Shown here: positions 33,242-42,271 of the stretch, piece by piece | How positions within the stretch are numbered: the first letter of the stretch is position 1 | Layout of the letters: every line of letters starts with the position of its first letter | Source: VRUE01 sp963837695 | GTDB taxonomy: Bacteria; Actinomycetota; Thermoleophilia; Solirubrobacterales; 70-9 | NCBI GenBank assembly: GCA_963837695.1 | Contig: CAWINZ010000003.1 | Location: forward strand, 1 to 64,000 | DNA length: 64,000 nucleotides | Direction of reading: 5' to 3' | Notes under the pieces: generated by a model | What the model was told of the DNA's origin: nothing | The model's database searches: none | What the model saw: the letters and a program-made list of their open reading frames with translations, nothing else | Translations under genes and position numbers: made by a program

Positions 33242-34882
33242 GTGCGTGATCCCTTGCTCAATGAGGCGCTTCGGCGCTTGGCTGCCGAGGCTGCGACGCG
33301 CTTCTCGATGCTCGTGGCGAGTGGGGAGCAGATTCCTTTTGATGTTGCCGAGTCCGCCGGCCCGGATGAGGCCTTCTTCCACAGCTATGTGCCGCTGACG
33401 GCGCGCTTTGTGCGCGAGCGGGAGGCTGAGCTGCGCTCGTTGCCTGCGTTTGAGCCTGCGCGTGAAGCTGTCGCGTTGGCCGCTGTCGCCGCTCCTTATA
33501 TGGAGGGGCGAGGGGAGAGCGTCCCTGCCGACCCCGGCGAGCGGGCGGCGCGGATGTTGACGATCTTCATGGCCGGGCTCTGGGACGGCTGCACCGAGTT
33601 CTCGCTCGACCGCGAGCGGCTCGAGAGCGCCCTCGCGGTGCTCGACGCCGAGGCCGGCGACGTCGACGAGGCGGAGATCGTCGTCGTGCCGCTGGTCGGT
33701 CTGCGGATGCCGCTCGCGCGGCTGCAGTTGCCCCACGGCATGCAGCTCGTCCGTGCCGACAGCTTCGAGGCGCCGATCGAGGCGATGCGCAGCGAGGGCA
33801 TGGGCCGCGCCGCCTGGGAGCCGCAGTTCCTGGCGATCGCCGAGCAGGGCGAGGGAGCCGACAGCGCCGCCGCCGCCCTCCAACAGCTCGCCGATCTGAT
33901 CAGCGTCATGCGCCTCTTCAAAGCGGGCGGGGTCGGGCTCGGACCGCACGCCTTCGCGCCCACCGGCGAGGGCCGCTGGCGCCGCATCGCGACCGGCGCC
34001 CCGGCGCCCCGCGCCGATGACTACAGACTTGACGAGGAGGAGACGGCGCAGCTGGTCGAGTTCGCCGAGAAACTCGAGGCGAGGCCCGACCCGGCCGGCC
34101 CGCTGGCCTGGGCGGTGCGCCGCTTCGAGCTGGGCTGCGAGCGTCCGTCCCCCGCCGAAGGCTTGAGCGACCACCTCCTGGCGCTGCGCGCCGTGCTCGA
34201 CGGGCAGGGCCCGGTCGGCGCCTCGCTGCCGATGCGCGCCGCGGCGCTGATCGCCGACGGCTCGACCGACCGGCTCGGCGCCCGCGAGCGGGTCGAAGCC
34301 GCGCTGCAGCTGGAGCGGGCGCAGATGTCCGGCGCCTCCGCCGGGAGCACCGGCGAGCTTGCCGGCTGGGCAGAGGAATGCGTGCGCCGGATCCTCCGCG
34401 AAGCCGCTCTGGGCGAGCTCGGCGCCGACCTCAACGAGGCGGCCGACGAGACCCTGATCGCCACCGGCCTCGACGCCGGCGACGTCGAGATCGCGGTCGC
34501 CGCGCAGGACATCGCCCCCGAGCCCGAACCAACTCCGCGTCCCGAGCCCGAAGTCGACTTTGAGCGGGCTATAGCCCCACAAAAGTCGGCAGCGGCGCAA
34601 AACGAACCGACGATCGAGGAGGAGCACGACATGGACCAGGACACCCGCATCCTCGAGCCGGTTCCGGCCGAGCACGAGATCCGCATCACCGCGACCCACT
34701 GGCTCGACGAGGTCGAGGTCGAGGAGAGCACGCTCGACTTCCCGGCGATCGACGGCGACGTCTCACACCGCGACCGGATCGACACCCCCCGCGTGCGCCA
34801 CCTCTTCCCGGTCCCCGAGAACGCCGACTGGGAGGTCAGCGAGCTTCGCTACAACCACTACGAGGGCCGCAACGCGAGCTAG
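33242..34882 (+). CDS. Conserved actinobacterial protein of unknown function
   Basis: A 546-residue soluble, acidic protein with no membrane segment. The middle region (HLLALRAVLDG ... LPMRAAALIAD ... RVEAALQLER) loosely recalls HEPN/ApeA-type helical domains, but I would not assign it. A Glu/Pro-rich linker (about 425-465) separates a C-terminal part of about 80 residues with THWLDEVEVEESTLDFPAID. GTG start after GGGGGAAAGC. It converges on the ArsA pair, overlapping by four bases at the 3' ends. Confidence 0.55.
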   Translation: MRDPLLNEALRRLAAEAATRFSMLVASGEQIPFDVAESAGPDEAFFHSYVPLTARFVREREAELRSLPAFEPAREAVALAAVAAPYMEGRGESVPADPGERAARMLTIFMAGLWDGCTEFSLDRERLESALAVLDAEAGDVDEAEIVVVPLVGLRMPLARLQLPHGMQLVRADSFEAPIEAMRSEGMGRAAWEPQFLAIAEQGEGADSAAAALQQLADLISVMRLFKAGGVGLGPHAFAPTGEGRWRRIATGAPAPRADDYRLDEEETAQLVEFAEKLEARPDPAGPLAWAVRRFELGCERPSPAEGLSDHLLALRAVLDGQGPVGASLPMRAAALIADGSTDRLGARERVEAALQLERAQMSGASAGSTGELAGWAEECVRRILREAALGELGADLNEAADETLIATGLDAGDVEIAVAAQDIAPEPEPTPRPEPEVDFERAIAPQKSAAAQNEPTIEEEHDMDQDTRILEPVPAEHEIRITATHWLDEVEVEESTLDFPAIDGDVSHRDRIDTPRVRHLFPVPENADWEVSELRYNHYEGRNAS

Positions 34883-36030
34883 GCCCGACCGGCGGCGATC
34901 TCGATGCGCTGCTCGTTGCTCGCGAACAGGTAGCGGTTGATCTCGGCGAGGCCGCCGAGGTCGTGGACGTCCTCGTCCAGATAGGGGACGCGGATGACGC
35001 CCTGGGTGCGCAGCTCCCTGGCCAGGTGCTCGATGTTGCGGGCGTCGCGCTCGGCCAACGCCTGGTAGTCGGCGAAGTTCTCGGCCGCGCGCTTGGCGAG
35101 GTCGGCGTCGCCCAATTTCTCACCGAGCGCTCCCTCGAGGTCCGCCCCGTCGCCGCGCAGGCGCTCGGCCGGGTAGTGGACCTTGTTGACGATGACGCCG
35201 CCGAAGGGGAGCTTCGCCTCGACCAGCTTGCGGTGGAAGTAGACGGCCTCGTCGATCGGCTCGCCCTGCGGCCCGCAGACGACGAGGAAGCAGGTGTGGG
35301 GATCTGCCAAGAGGCTGTTGACCCGCTTGGCGCGGGCCTGGAAGCCGTCGACCATGCCGCTGAAGGCGTTGAAGAACTCGGCCAGGTCGGCCAGCAGGTC
35401 GAAGCCGACGATCCGCTTGAAGACCGAGAGGGCGACCGAGGCACCGCGCCCGGCGACCTTTGCGGCGAACCCGGTCGGCTTCATGAACATGCGCAGCGAG
35501 CGGCCCTCGATGAACTGGGTGAGCCGTTTGGGGGCATCGAGGAAGTCGAGCGCGTTGCGGGTCGGCGGCGTGTCGAGGACGAGCAGGTCGAAGCGCCCGC
35601 TGGTGTGCAGCTCGAACAGCTTCTCCATCGCCATGTACTCCTGCGAGCCGGCCAGCGCGTTGGAGATCTGCTGGTAGATGCGGTTGTTCAGCACCCGGTC
35701 GCGCGACTCCTCGTCGGGCGCCTGGCGGGCGACGAGCTCGTCGAAGGTCGCCTTGGCGTCGAGCATCATCGCCCACAGCTCGCCCTTGATCTCGATCCCG
35801 TGCCGCTCGAACAGCTCCGGGTCGACCCGCGTCGCCTCGTTGCCCAGCTCGCGCAGGCCGAGCGAGTCGGCGAGCCGCTTCGCCGGGTCGATCGTCAGCA
35901 CGCAGACGCGCAGCCCGCGCGCCGCCATGCCGGCCGCGATCGCCGCCGAGGTCGTCGTCTTGCCGACCCCGCCGGAGCCGGCGCAGATGCAGATGTCCTT
36001 GCCCGCGAGGATCTCGTCGACGGCCGACAT
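34879..36030 (-). CDS. ArsA/GET3-family ATPase
   Basis: A 383-residue P-loop ATPase. The deviant Walker A is GSGGVGKTTT (about residues 19-28), switch I is TIDPAKRLADSLG, switch II LDTPPTRNALDFLD. It resembles the paired ArsA-like ATPases of actinobacteria; no arsenite-binding cysteine triad is visible, so arsenic transport is unlikely. The start ATG at 36030 overlaps the stop of the upstream ArsA paralogue by one base, suggesting a heterodimer made in equal amounts. Confidence 0.85.
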   Translation of the reverse strand: MSAVDEILAGKDICICAGSGGVGKTTTSAAIAAGMAARGLRVCVLTIDPAKRLADSLGLRELGNEATRVDPELFERHGIEIKGELWAMMLDAKATFDELVARQAPDEESRDRVLNNRIYQQISNALAGSQEYMAMEKLFELHTSGRFDLLVLDTPPTRNALDFLDAPKRLTQFIEGRSLRMFMKPTGFAAKVAGRGASVALSVFKRIVGFDLLADLAEFFNAFSGMVDGFQARAKRVNSLLADPHTCFLVVCGPQGEPIDEAVYFHRKLVEAKLPFGGVIVNKVHYPAERLRGDGADLEGALGEKLGDADLAKRAAENFADYQALAERDARNIEHLARELRTQGVIRVPYLDEDVHDLGGLAEINRYLFASNEQRIEIAAGRA

Positions 36031-36968
36031 CAGCCCAGCCTCTTCGCGAGCGTGTGCGCCGCCTCGACGCCCAGCTCGGGCTCGAAGAGGAAGGGGAGGG
36101 TCTTCACGGGCGTCTCGACCCGGCGCCGCAGGCGGGACAGCTGGGCGCGCTGGGAGCGGGCGCGACCGTGCTCGGAGACGGCCGCGCGGGCGGCGGCGCG
36201 CACGCTTCCATTCTCAGCGTCGGCAAGTTGAGCCAGTTGCGCGGCCTCCTCCTTGGAGAAGCGCTCGGGGTAGAGCCCGTTGAGGTAGATGCGGTCGACG
36301 GCGACGCCGACCTCGGAGCGCAGCTCACCCTCCAGTGCCGCGGTCTCGTTGACCGGCATCTCCTCCGGCAGGGCGACGATCGCCGTCCCGGTGTGCTCCT
36401 GGTCGACGATCAGCCGGTTGAGCTGCAGGGCCTGGGAGTGGATCGGGCCGACGCGGGCGATCGCGGCGAAGGTGCGCGGCGTCTGCAGGAAGCCGATCCC
36501 GTGGCCGGTGGCGGGCGCGTCGACGATCACCAGGTCGTATTTGCGGCCGCTTTTGACCTTGCGGTCGAGCTGGGCCAGCTCCCAGATCTTGCCGATCGTG
36601 ACCAGCTCCTTGAGCCCGGGGGTGGCGGCGGCGAGGTAGGAGAAGATGCGGCTGCGGAAGAGCAGGTCGCGCATCGCCCGGACCTTGAGCTGGAGCAGGA
36701 CGTACTCGCGCATCGACTCGTCGGGGTCGATCGAGATCGACCAGAGGTTCTCCGCCATCTCGACCTCGTGGAAGCCGACCTCGGTGTGATCGAAGATCCT
36801 CGAGGCGTTCTCCTGTGAGGAGACCTCGCAGACGATCGTGCGCTTGCCTTCCTCGGCGGCGCGGATCCCCAGCGCGACCGCGACGGTGGTCTTGCCGACT
36901 CCTCCCTTGCCGGTCACGAAGACCAGTCGCTTGTCGAGTAGTTCTGGGATTGGGGTGATTCCTAGCAA
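36030..36968 (-). CDS. ArsA/GET3-family ATPase, partner subunit
   Basis: About 312 residues from TTG 36968; longer in-frame starts run into the divergent parA gene. GKGGVGKTTVAVALG is the Walker A, CEVSSQEN replaces the usual switch I DPAH, and IVDAPATGHGIGFLQTP is switch II. The C-terminal part is Arg/Ala-rich. It is co-transcribed with the second ArsA and divergent from parA with under 50 bases between starts, so the promoters overlap. The exact start is uncertain. Confidence 0.8.
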   Translation of the reverse strand: MLGITPIPELLDKRLVFVTGKGGVGKTTVAVALGIRAAEEGKRTIVCEVSSQENASRIFDHTEVGFHEVEMAENLWSISIDPDESMREYVLLQLKVRAMRDLLFRSRIFSYLAAATPGLKELVTIGKIWELAQLDRKVKSGRKYDLVIVDAPATGHGIGFLQTPRTFAAIARVGPIHSQALQLNRLIVDQEHTGTAIVALPEEMPVNETAALEGELRSEVGVAVDRIYLNGLYPERFSKEEAAQLAQLADAENGSVRAAARAAVSEHGRARSQRAQLSRLRRRVETPVKTLPFLFEPELGVEAAHTLAKRLG

Positions 36969-37016
36969 TTTCGGGGCGCGGCAGGAAAAGCGGGTACCCG
37001 TGCGAATACCCGCGCA

Positions 37017-38165
37017 ATGGGATTCCTCAGCCGCAAGAACAAGTCCGCGCCCGTGCCGACCGTCGAAGAGACGCACCCGATCGTCGAGGAGCTGGAGGCG
37101 ATGGAGAGCGCCGTGCCTGAGCGTACTCGGGACGATGAGGGTTCAGAGCCGTCAGCCGCGGGTCCTGTCGCGGAGGGTGCACCTGAGCGTCAGCCCGCGG
37201 GTCCTGTCGCGGGGCAGGGGTCCCCGGCTCACCCGCCGGAGACCCCAGACCCCACGCCACCCACGGGAGACACGCTTGTTGTTAGCGATGAGGGACCAGC
37301 CAAGTCAGCCTCCGCGGAGCCTGAGCGGTTCATGCCGAGGGATTTGATTGCTCCCAGCCGCCATGGAGCTGTCGTGGAGGAGCCTGTTGCTGCGGCGCCG
37401 ACCAAGCATGCCGACGTGATTGCCTTTGCGAACCAGAAGGGTGGGGTCGCGAAGACGACCACTACCTTGAACCTTGCCGTCGCCTTCGCCGAGTCCGGGC
37501 ACCGGGTTCTCTGCATCGACCTCGACCCGCAGGGCAACCTGACGATGAGTCAGGGGATCGACCCGGACAAGGTCGAAAAGAGCCTCTACGACGTGCTCGT
37601 CAACGACATGCCGATCAGCGAGATCATCCAGCACCGCGAGATCGACATCGCCGTCGCCTCGATCGACCTGGCCGGTGCGGAGATCGCGATGAGCACCAAG
37701 ATCGGCCGCGAGCGCTCACTGGAGAAGGCGCTGAAAGAGGTCATCGCCGACTACGACTTCGTCTGCATCGACACGCCGCCCAGCCTCGGGCTGCTGACGA
37801 TCAACGCGCTGACCGCCGCCAACAAGGTGATCGTCCCCGTCCAGTGCGAGTATTTGTCGATGCGCGGACTGGTCCAGCTCCAGAACACGCTGACGATGAT
37901 CCAGGAGAACCTCAACCCGGACGTCAAGATCGAGGGCATCCTGCCGACGATGCTCGACTCGCGCACGGTCCACGCCAAGGAGGCGGTCGAGATCCTCGAA
38001 GAGAACTTCGGCGACCTCGTCTTCAAGTCGCGGATCAAAAAGGCGATCAAATTCGCCGAGGCCCCGGTCAAAGGCGCCAGCGTGCTCAAGTACGATCCGC
38101 AGAGCAACGCCGCGGGTTACTATCGAGACTTGGCCGAGGAGGTTTTGGCAGATGAGTCGGCGTAA
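37017..38165 (+). CDS. parA: ParA-family ATPase with long N-terminal extension
   Basis: A 382-residue protein. The ATPase core starts near residue 133 with FANQKGGVAKTTTTLNLAVA (deviant Walker A), then CIDLDPQGNLTMSQG and CIDTPPSLGLLTINAL. The first 130 residues are acidic, Pro/Ala-rich and probably disordered, and contain a segment encoded by the 71-bp repeat at 37197-37267. The gene overlaps ftsZ by 14 bases. Usually ParA drives DNA or protein positioning; here linkage to FtsZ suggests division-site placement, which is inference. Confidence 0.88.
   Translation: MGFLSRKNKSAPVPTVEETHPIVEELEAMESAVPERTRDDEGSEPSAAGPVAEGAPERQPAGPVAGQGSPAHPPETPDPTPPTGDTLVVSDEGPAKSASAEPERFMPRDLIAPSRHGAVVEEPVAAAPTKHADVIAFANQKGGVAKTTTTLNLAVAFAESGHRVLCIDLDPQGNLTMSQGIDPDKVEKSLYDVLVNDMPISEIIQHREIDIAVASIDLAGAEIAMSTKIGRERSLEKALKEVIADYDFVCIDTPPSLGLLTINALTAANKVIVPVQCEYLSMRGLVQLQNTLTMIQENLNPDVKIEGILPTMLDSRTVHAKEAVEILEENFGDLVFKSRIKKAIKFAEAPVKGASVLKYDPQSNAAGYYRDLAEEVLADESA
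37197..37267. repeat. 71-bp coding repeat, copy 1 (in parA)
   Basis: It starts GCGGGTCCTGTCGCGGGGCA and ends CCACGCCACCCACGGG; 70 of 71 bases match 38263-38333. It encodes a Pro/Gly-rich segment with GPVAGQG and ETPDPTPPTG. A shorter related piece (CCGCGGGTCCTGTCGCGG) precedes it near 37156-37173. Confidence 0.9.
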
Positions 38166-39546
38166 GCGGGCGAGTATGCGCGAGGGTCCCCTCGCCGACC
38201 TCTTTCGCTCAACTTCCGACGATGCCTCAGTCGATTCCTCCGAGGGACGCGAGCCCTCAGCCGCGGGTCCTGTCGCGGGGCAGGGGCCCCCGGCTCACCC
38301 GCCGGAGACCCCAGACCCCACGCCACCCACGGGTGAGGAGCCGGCGGAGAGCAACGAGGGATCGAGCGAGTCGCCTCCTGAGCGGCTGAAGAGGGTCTTC
38401 TCGGAGGAGCCGGCTCCGAGGGCCGAACCGCCCGCGGAAACCCCGCGCTATGGCCGCGAGGAACCTGAGTATGAGCCGCCCGGGAGCGGTGAGCCGCACC
38501 AGCCTGTGATCCGGGTTGTGGGCGTCGGCGGCGCCGGGGTCAACGCGGTCAACCGGATGGTCGACGCGAACGTTCCCGGAGTCGAGTTCATGGCTGTCAA
38601 CACCGACCTTCAGTCGCTGCAGCTCTGCGTCGCCGACGTGACCGTCCACATCGGCGACGAGCAGACGCGCGGCCTGGGCGCCGGCGCCGACCCGCAGGTC
38701 GGCCACCGCTCCGCTTTCGAGGAGCAGGACAAGATCAAGCGCCTGCTCAAGGGATCCGACATGGTCTTCGTCGCCGCCGGCGCCGGCGGCGGCACCGGCA
38801 GTGGCGCCGCCCCGGTCATCGCCCGCCTCGCCCGCGAGGTCGGCGCGCTGACCGTCGGCATCGTCACCAAGCCGTTCAGCTTCGAGGGCTCGCGGCGCGG
38901 CGACCAGGCCGGCAAGGGAATCGAGGACTTGGCGGCGGAGGTCGACACCCTGATCGTCGTCCCCAACGACCGTCTGCTCGAGGTGCTCGACCAGCACACC
39001 TCGATGGTCGAGGCCTTCCAGGTTGCCGACGACGTGCTGCGCCAGGGCGTGCAGGGGATCTCCGACCTGGTCACCCTGCCGGCGCTGATCAACCTCGACT
39101 TCGCCGACGTGCGGACGATCATGTCCGACGCCGGCCGGGCGCTGCTCGGGATCGGCATGGGCAGCGGCGAGGGCCGCGGCCTGCTCGCCGCTGAGAAAGC
39201 GATCTCCTCGCCCCTGTTGGAGACCTCGATGGAGGGCGCGCGGGCGATCCTGCTCTCGATCACCGGCGGTCCCGACCTCTCCCTGGTCGAAGTCAGCGAG
39301 GCGGCGAAGCTGGTCGGCGAGGCCGCCCATCCCGACGCCAACATCATCTTCGGCGCCAACATCGACGAGGAGTTGGGCGACCAGATCTGGGTCACCGTCG
39401 TCGCGACCCGCTTCGATGGACAGGTCACGCCACGGCGCCCCGCCGAGCCGATGATCCGACGCACCAAAGACGCTGGCCGCGCGCCGCGCAACGAGAAGGC
39501 CGGCGAGCTGAGCAGCCTCGACGTCCCCGAGTTCCTCCCCGGGTAG
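38152..39546 (+). CDS. ftsZ: FtsZ cell-division GTPase with N-terminal extension
   Basis: A 464-residue tubulin-like GTPase that forms the Z ring. Core motifs: VVGVGGAGVNAVNRM (about 123-137), VNTDLQSL, the tubulin signature GGGTGSGAAP (about 213-222), the NxDFADV synergy loop (NLDFADVRTI) and a C-terminal LDVPEFLPG tail like the FtsA/SepF-binding peptide. Unusually, about 115 residues precede the core; they contain the 71-bp repeat product and an acidic Pro-rich region. It overlaps parA by 14 bases and is outside any mur/fts cluster. Confidence 0.93.
   Translation: MSRRKRASMREGPLADLFRSTSDDASVDSSEGREPSAAGPVAGQGPPAHPPETPDPTPPTGEEPAESNEGSSESPPERLKRVFSEEPAPRAEPPAETPRYGREEPEYEPPGSGEPHQPVIRVVGVGGAGVNAVNRMVDANVPGVEFMAVNTDLQSLQLCVADVTVHIGDEQTRGLGAGADPQVGHRSAFEEQDKIKRLLKGSDMVFVAAGAGGGTGSGAAPVIARLAREVGALTVGIVTKPFSFEGSRRGDQAGKGIEDLAAEVDTLIVVPNDRLLEVLDQHTSMVEAFQVADDVLRQGVQGISDLVTLPALINLDFADVRTIMSDAGRALLGIGMGSGEGRGLLAAEKAISSPLLETSMEGARAILLSITGGPDLSLVEVSEAAKLVGEAAHPDANIIFGANIDEELGDQIWVTVVATRFDGQVTPRRPAEPMIRRTKDAGRAPRNEKAGELSSLDVPEFLPG
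38263..38333. repeat. 71-bp coding repeat, copy 2 (in ftsZ)
   Basis: Differs from the parA copy by one base and is read in the same frame, giving nearly the same Pro/Gly-rich peptide in the FtsZ N-terminal extension. The two copies start 1066 bases apart in neighbouring, overlapping genes. Confidence 0.9.
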
Positions 39547-39564
39547 ACCCTCGGGCCCCACGCC

Positions 39565-41070
39565 ATGACCGGCGTCGTCGCGGCGGGCCACCCCCTTACC
39601 GCCGAGGCGGGAGCCGACGCGCTGCGCGCCGGCGGCAACGCGGTCGACGCCGCGGTCGCGGCCGTGCTCGCCTCCTTCGCGGTCGAGAGCCCGCTGACCG
39701 GCTTCGGCGCCGGCGGTTTCATGATGGTCAGCCGCGGCGAGGAGACGGTCCTGATCGACTTCTTCGTCGCCGCCCCCGGCAAGGACGGGACCGAGCGTGG
39801 GGTGGAGCTTGCCGCCGTCCCGGTCCACTTCGACGAGGAGACCGTGCAGACGTTTTACGTCGGGCCGGCGTCCTGCGGCGTGCCGGGGACTGCGGCCGGT
39901 CTGGAGCTGGCGCTGCGGCGGTTCGGCACGGCGCCGCTCGCCGACCTGGCGCGGGCCGGCGTGGAGCTCGCCCGCGAGGGCGCTCCGGTCAACGCCGAGC
40001 AGGCCTACATCCTCGAGATCCTCTGGCCGATCCACCAGCGGCTGGCCGAGACCAGGCAGCTCTACGCGCCCGAGGGGCGGCCGCTTGGCGAAGGGGACGT
40101 CTTCCGCTTCCCGGAGCTGGCCGAGGCGCTGGAACGCTTCGGCGCCGAGGGCGCCGAGCCCTTCTATCGCGGCGAGGTCGCCGCCGCGCTGAGCGGCTAC
40201 ATGTCGGCGCACGGCGGCACGCTGGGCGCCACCGACCTGGCCGAGTACGAGGCGATCGAGCGGCAACCGATCCACGCCCCGTTCCGCGGCACCGAAGTCC
40301 TCACCAACCCGCCGCCCTCCTCGGGCGGGATCCTGATCGCCTACTCGCTCGGCTTGCTCGAGCGGCTCGGGGAGAGGAGCGGGCCCGAGCAGCTGGTCGC
40401 GGCGATGGGCGCGGCGAACGGCGCCCGCGGCGAGGAGTTTGCCGAAGGCCTCTACGGCGAGGGGCTGGAGGGGGCGCTGCTCGACCCCGAGCGCCTCGAC
40501 CTGAAGGCGGGCGATCTGCTCGGCTCGACCACGCACATCGCGGTGCTCGACGGCGAGGGAATGTGCGCCAGCGTCACCTGCTCCAACGGCTCGGGCTCCG
40601 GCGTGCTCGTCCCCGGCACCGGGGTGATCCTCAACAACATGCTCGGCGAGGAGGACCTCAACCCACTCGGCTTCCACGCGATCGCCCCGGGCCGCCGGGT
40701 GCCGTCGATGATGGCCCCGACCGTGGTGCGCCGCGACGGCGAGATCGAGCTCGGCCTCGGCAGCGCCGGCTCCAACCGGATCCGCTCGGCGATCCTGCAG
40801 ACGGTGGTACGTGCGGTCGAGCAGGGGATGGGCGCCGGCGACGCCGTGCGCGCGCCTCGCCTGCATTTCGAGGCGGGCGTCGTCCAGGCCGAGCCGGGGA
40901 TCGACGAGGCGGCGTTGGCGCGGATCGAGGCCCGCGGCATCCCGGTCCTGCGACGGCCACGGATCAACCTCTTCTTCGGCGGCGTGCAGGCGGTCGCCCT
41001 CGATCGCGCCACGCGCTCGCTGAGCGGCGGCGGAGATCCGCGCCGCGGCGGTAGCGTGGCGGTTGCATGA
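39565..41070 (+). CDS. ggt: Gamma-glutamyltranspeptidase family protein
   Basis: A 501-residue Ntn-hydrolase. AAGHPLTAEAGADALRAGGN at the N-terminus and the autoprocessing site GSTTHIAVLD (nucleophile Thr near residue 322) followed by NGSGSGVLVPGTGVILNNML are typical. No signal peptide is visible, so it is probably cytoplasmic, unlike the periplasmic Ggt of E. coli, and may be a GGT-like hydrolase of different specificity. It overlaps the adenylate cyclase gene by four bases (ATGA). Confidence 0.88.
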   Translation: MTGVVAAGHPLTAEAGADALRAGGNAVDAAVAAVLASFAVESPLTGFGAGGFMMVSRGEETVLIDFFVAAPGKDGTERGVELAAVPVHFDEETVQTFYVGPASCGVPGTAAGLELALRRFGTAPLADLARAGVELAREGAPVNAEQAYILEILWPIHQRLAETRQLYAPEGRPLGEGDVFRFPELAEALERFGAEGAEPFYRGEVAAALSGYMSAHGGTLGATDLAEYEAIERQPIHAPFRGTEVLTNPPPSSGGILIAYSLGLLERLGERSGPEQLVAAMGAANGARGEEFAEGLYGEGLEGALLDPERLDLKAGDLLGSTTHIAVLDGEGMCASVTCSNGSGSGVLVPGTGVILNNMLGEEDLNPLGFHAIAPGRRVPSMMAPTVVRRDGEIELGLGSAGSNRIRSAILQTVVRAVEQGMGAGDAVRAPRLHFEAGVVQAEPGIDEAALARIEARGIPVLRRPRINLFFGGVQAVALDRATRSLSGGGDPRRGGSVAVA

Positions 41071-42182
41071 AGATCGATTTCAAGGCGGAGGGGCTGCTCG
41101 ACGACGTCGAGGGCGAGGCACGGCAGGCACGGCTTGAGCTGCTCGAGCGCCTGGCGGGCGAAGGCGTGCCGCTGGAGGAGCTGCGCGAGGCGGTCGAAGG
41201 CGGGCGCCTCGTCCTGTTGCCGGTCGAGCGTGCCGTGGCCGGCGACGGCCCCCGCTACACCCCGCGCGAAATCGCCGAGATCGCGGGGGTGGATCTCGAC
41301 CTGCTGCAACGCGCCACCGCGGCGGTGGGGATCCCTTATCCCGACCCCGACGACCGCTCGCTGACGGCATCCGACCTGGAGGAGGCGAAGCGGATCAAGG
41401 CGTTCCGCGACGCCGGGCTGCCCGAGGAGGGGATCGTGCAGGTCGCGCGCACGATCGGCATGGCGACGGCACGGATCGCCGAGGCCAACCGCGACCTGGT
41501 CGTGCGCACGCTGATGCAGCCGGGCGACACCGAGCGCGACCTCGCCCTGCGACTCGCCGCCGCCGCCGAGTACATGCTGCCGGTCTTCGAGCCGACGCTC
41601 TCCTACGCCTTCCGCGCCCACATGCTCGAGCAGATCCGCCGCGATGTGATCGGGGCAGGGGATATCGCCTCGGGGCAGCCGGGGACGGCGACGGAGATCG
41701 CGGTCTGCTTCGCCGACCTGGTCGGCTTCACCAAGCTCGGCGAGCAGGTCGAGACCGAAGAGCTGGGCCTGATCGCCGGCCGTCTGGACGAGCTGGCGAC
41801 TGCCGTGGCCGAGCCGCCGGTGCGGCTCGTGAAGCTGATCGGCGACGCGGCGATGCTCGTCTCCACAGACGCGGCGGCGATGGTCGAAGCGGCGTTGAGG
41901 ATGGTCGAGGCGGCCGACGAAGAAGGCGACGAGTTTCCGCGCCTGCGCGCCGGCATCGCCAGTGGCTCAGTGCACGTCCAGGCGGGCGACTACTACGGCC
42001 GCCCGGTCAACCTCGCCAGCCGCCTGACCGGCATCGCCAAACCCGGCAGCGTCCTGCTCGACGCCGCCGCAAAGGCCGCGGCCGGGGAGGCCTTCGGCTA
42101 CTCCTACGCGGGCGAGAAACGCCTCAAGGGCTTCGACGCCCGCACCAAGCTCTACCGCGCCCGCCACCAAGACCCCAAATAG
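41067..42182 (+). CDS. Class III adenylate cyclase with N-terminal regulatory domain (Rv1264-like)
   Basis: A 371-residue soluble cyclase. Residues about 1-180 match the Ad_Cy_reg all-helical domain known from mycobacterial Rv1264, where it makes the enzyme pH-sensitive. The cyclase domain (about 205-365) has both metal aspartates (CFADLVGFT and LIGDAAML), the purine-contacting lysine in RLVKLIGD and the Asn/Arg pair in VNLASRL. All catalytic residues are present, so cAMP production is expected. Translationally coupled to ggt. Confidence 0.88.
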   Translation: MKIDFKAEGLLDDVEGEARQARLELLERLAGEGVPLEELREAVEGGRLVLLPVERAVAGDGPRYTPREIAEIAGVDLDLLQRATAAVGIPYPDPDDRSLTASDLEEAKRIKAFRDAGLPEEGIVQVARTIGMATARIAEANRDLVVRTLMQPGDTERDLALRLAAAAEYMLPVFEPTLSYAFRAHMLEQIRRDVIGAGDIASGQPGTATEIAVCFADLVGFTKLGEQVETEELGLIAGRLDELATAVAEPPVRLVKLIGDAAMLVSTDAAAMVEAALRMVEAADEEGDEFPRLRAGIASGSVHVQAGDYYGRPVNLASRLTGIAKPGSVLLDAAAKAAAGEAFGYSYAGEKRLKGFDARTKLYRARHQDPK

Positions 42183-42231
42183 CGCCAAATACCCACCCGC
42201 CGCCCGTGCCAAGGGGGGCGAACTCGGCAAG

Positions 42232-42271
42232 TTGCAGCCTTGTCCCCATGATCGTGGGGGAAAAGCTGCAA
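42232..42271. repeat. 40-nt palindrome, copy 2 (5' side of DUF559 gene)
   Basis: Imperfect 18-bp arms around a GATC loop (42250-42253); orientation is opposite to copies 3 and 4. Its right arm (42254-42271) is an exact 18-bp reverse complement of the left arm of copy 3 (43188-43205). The ATG of the DUF559 gene (42248-42250) lies at the loop, so MIVGEKLQ is encoded by the repeat. Confidence 0.9.

Noticed and set aside
42206..42247. Earlier in-frame start for the DUF559 gene
   Set aside because: It would run through the left arm of palindrome copy 2; the ATG at 42248 fits the domain start better.
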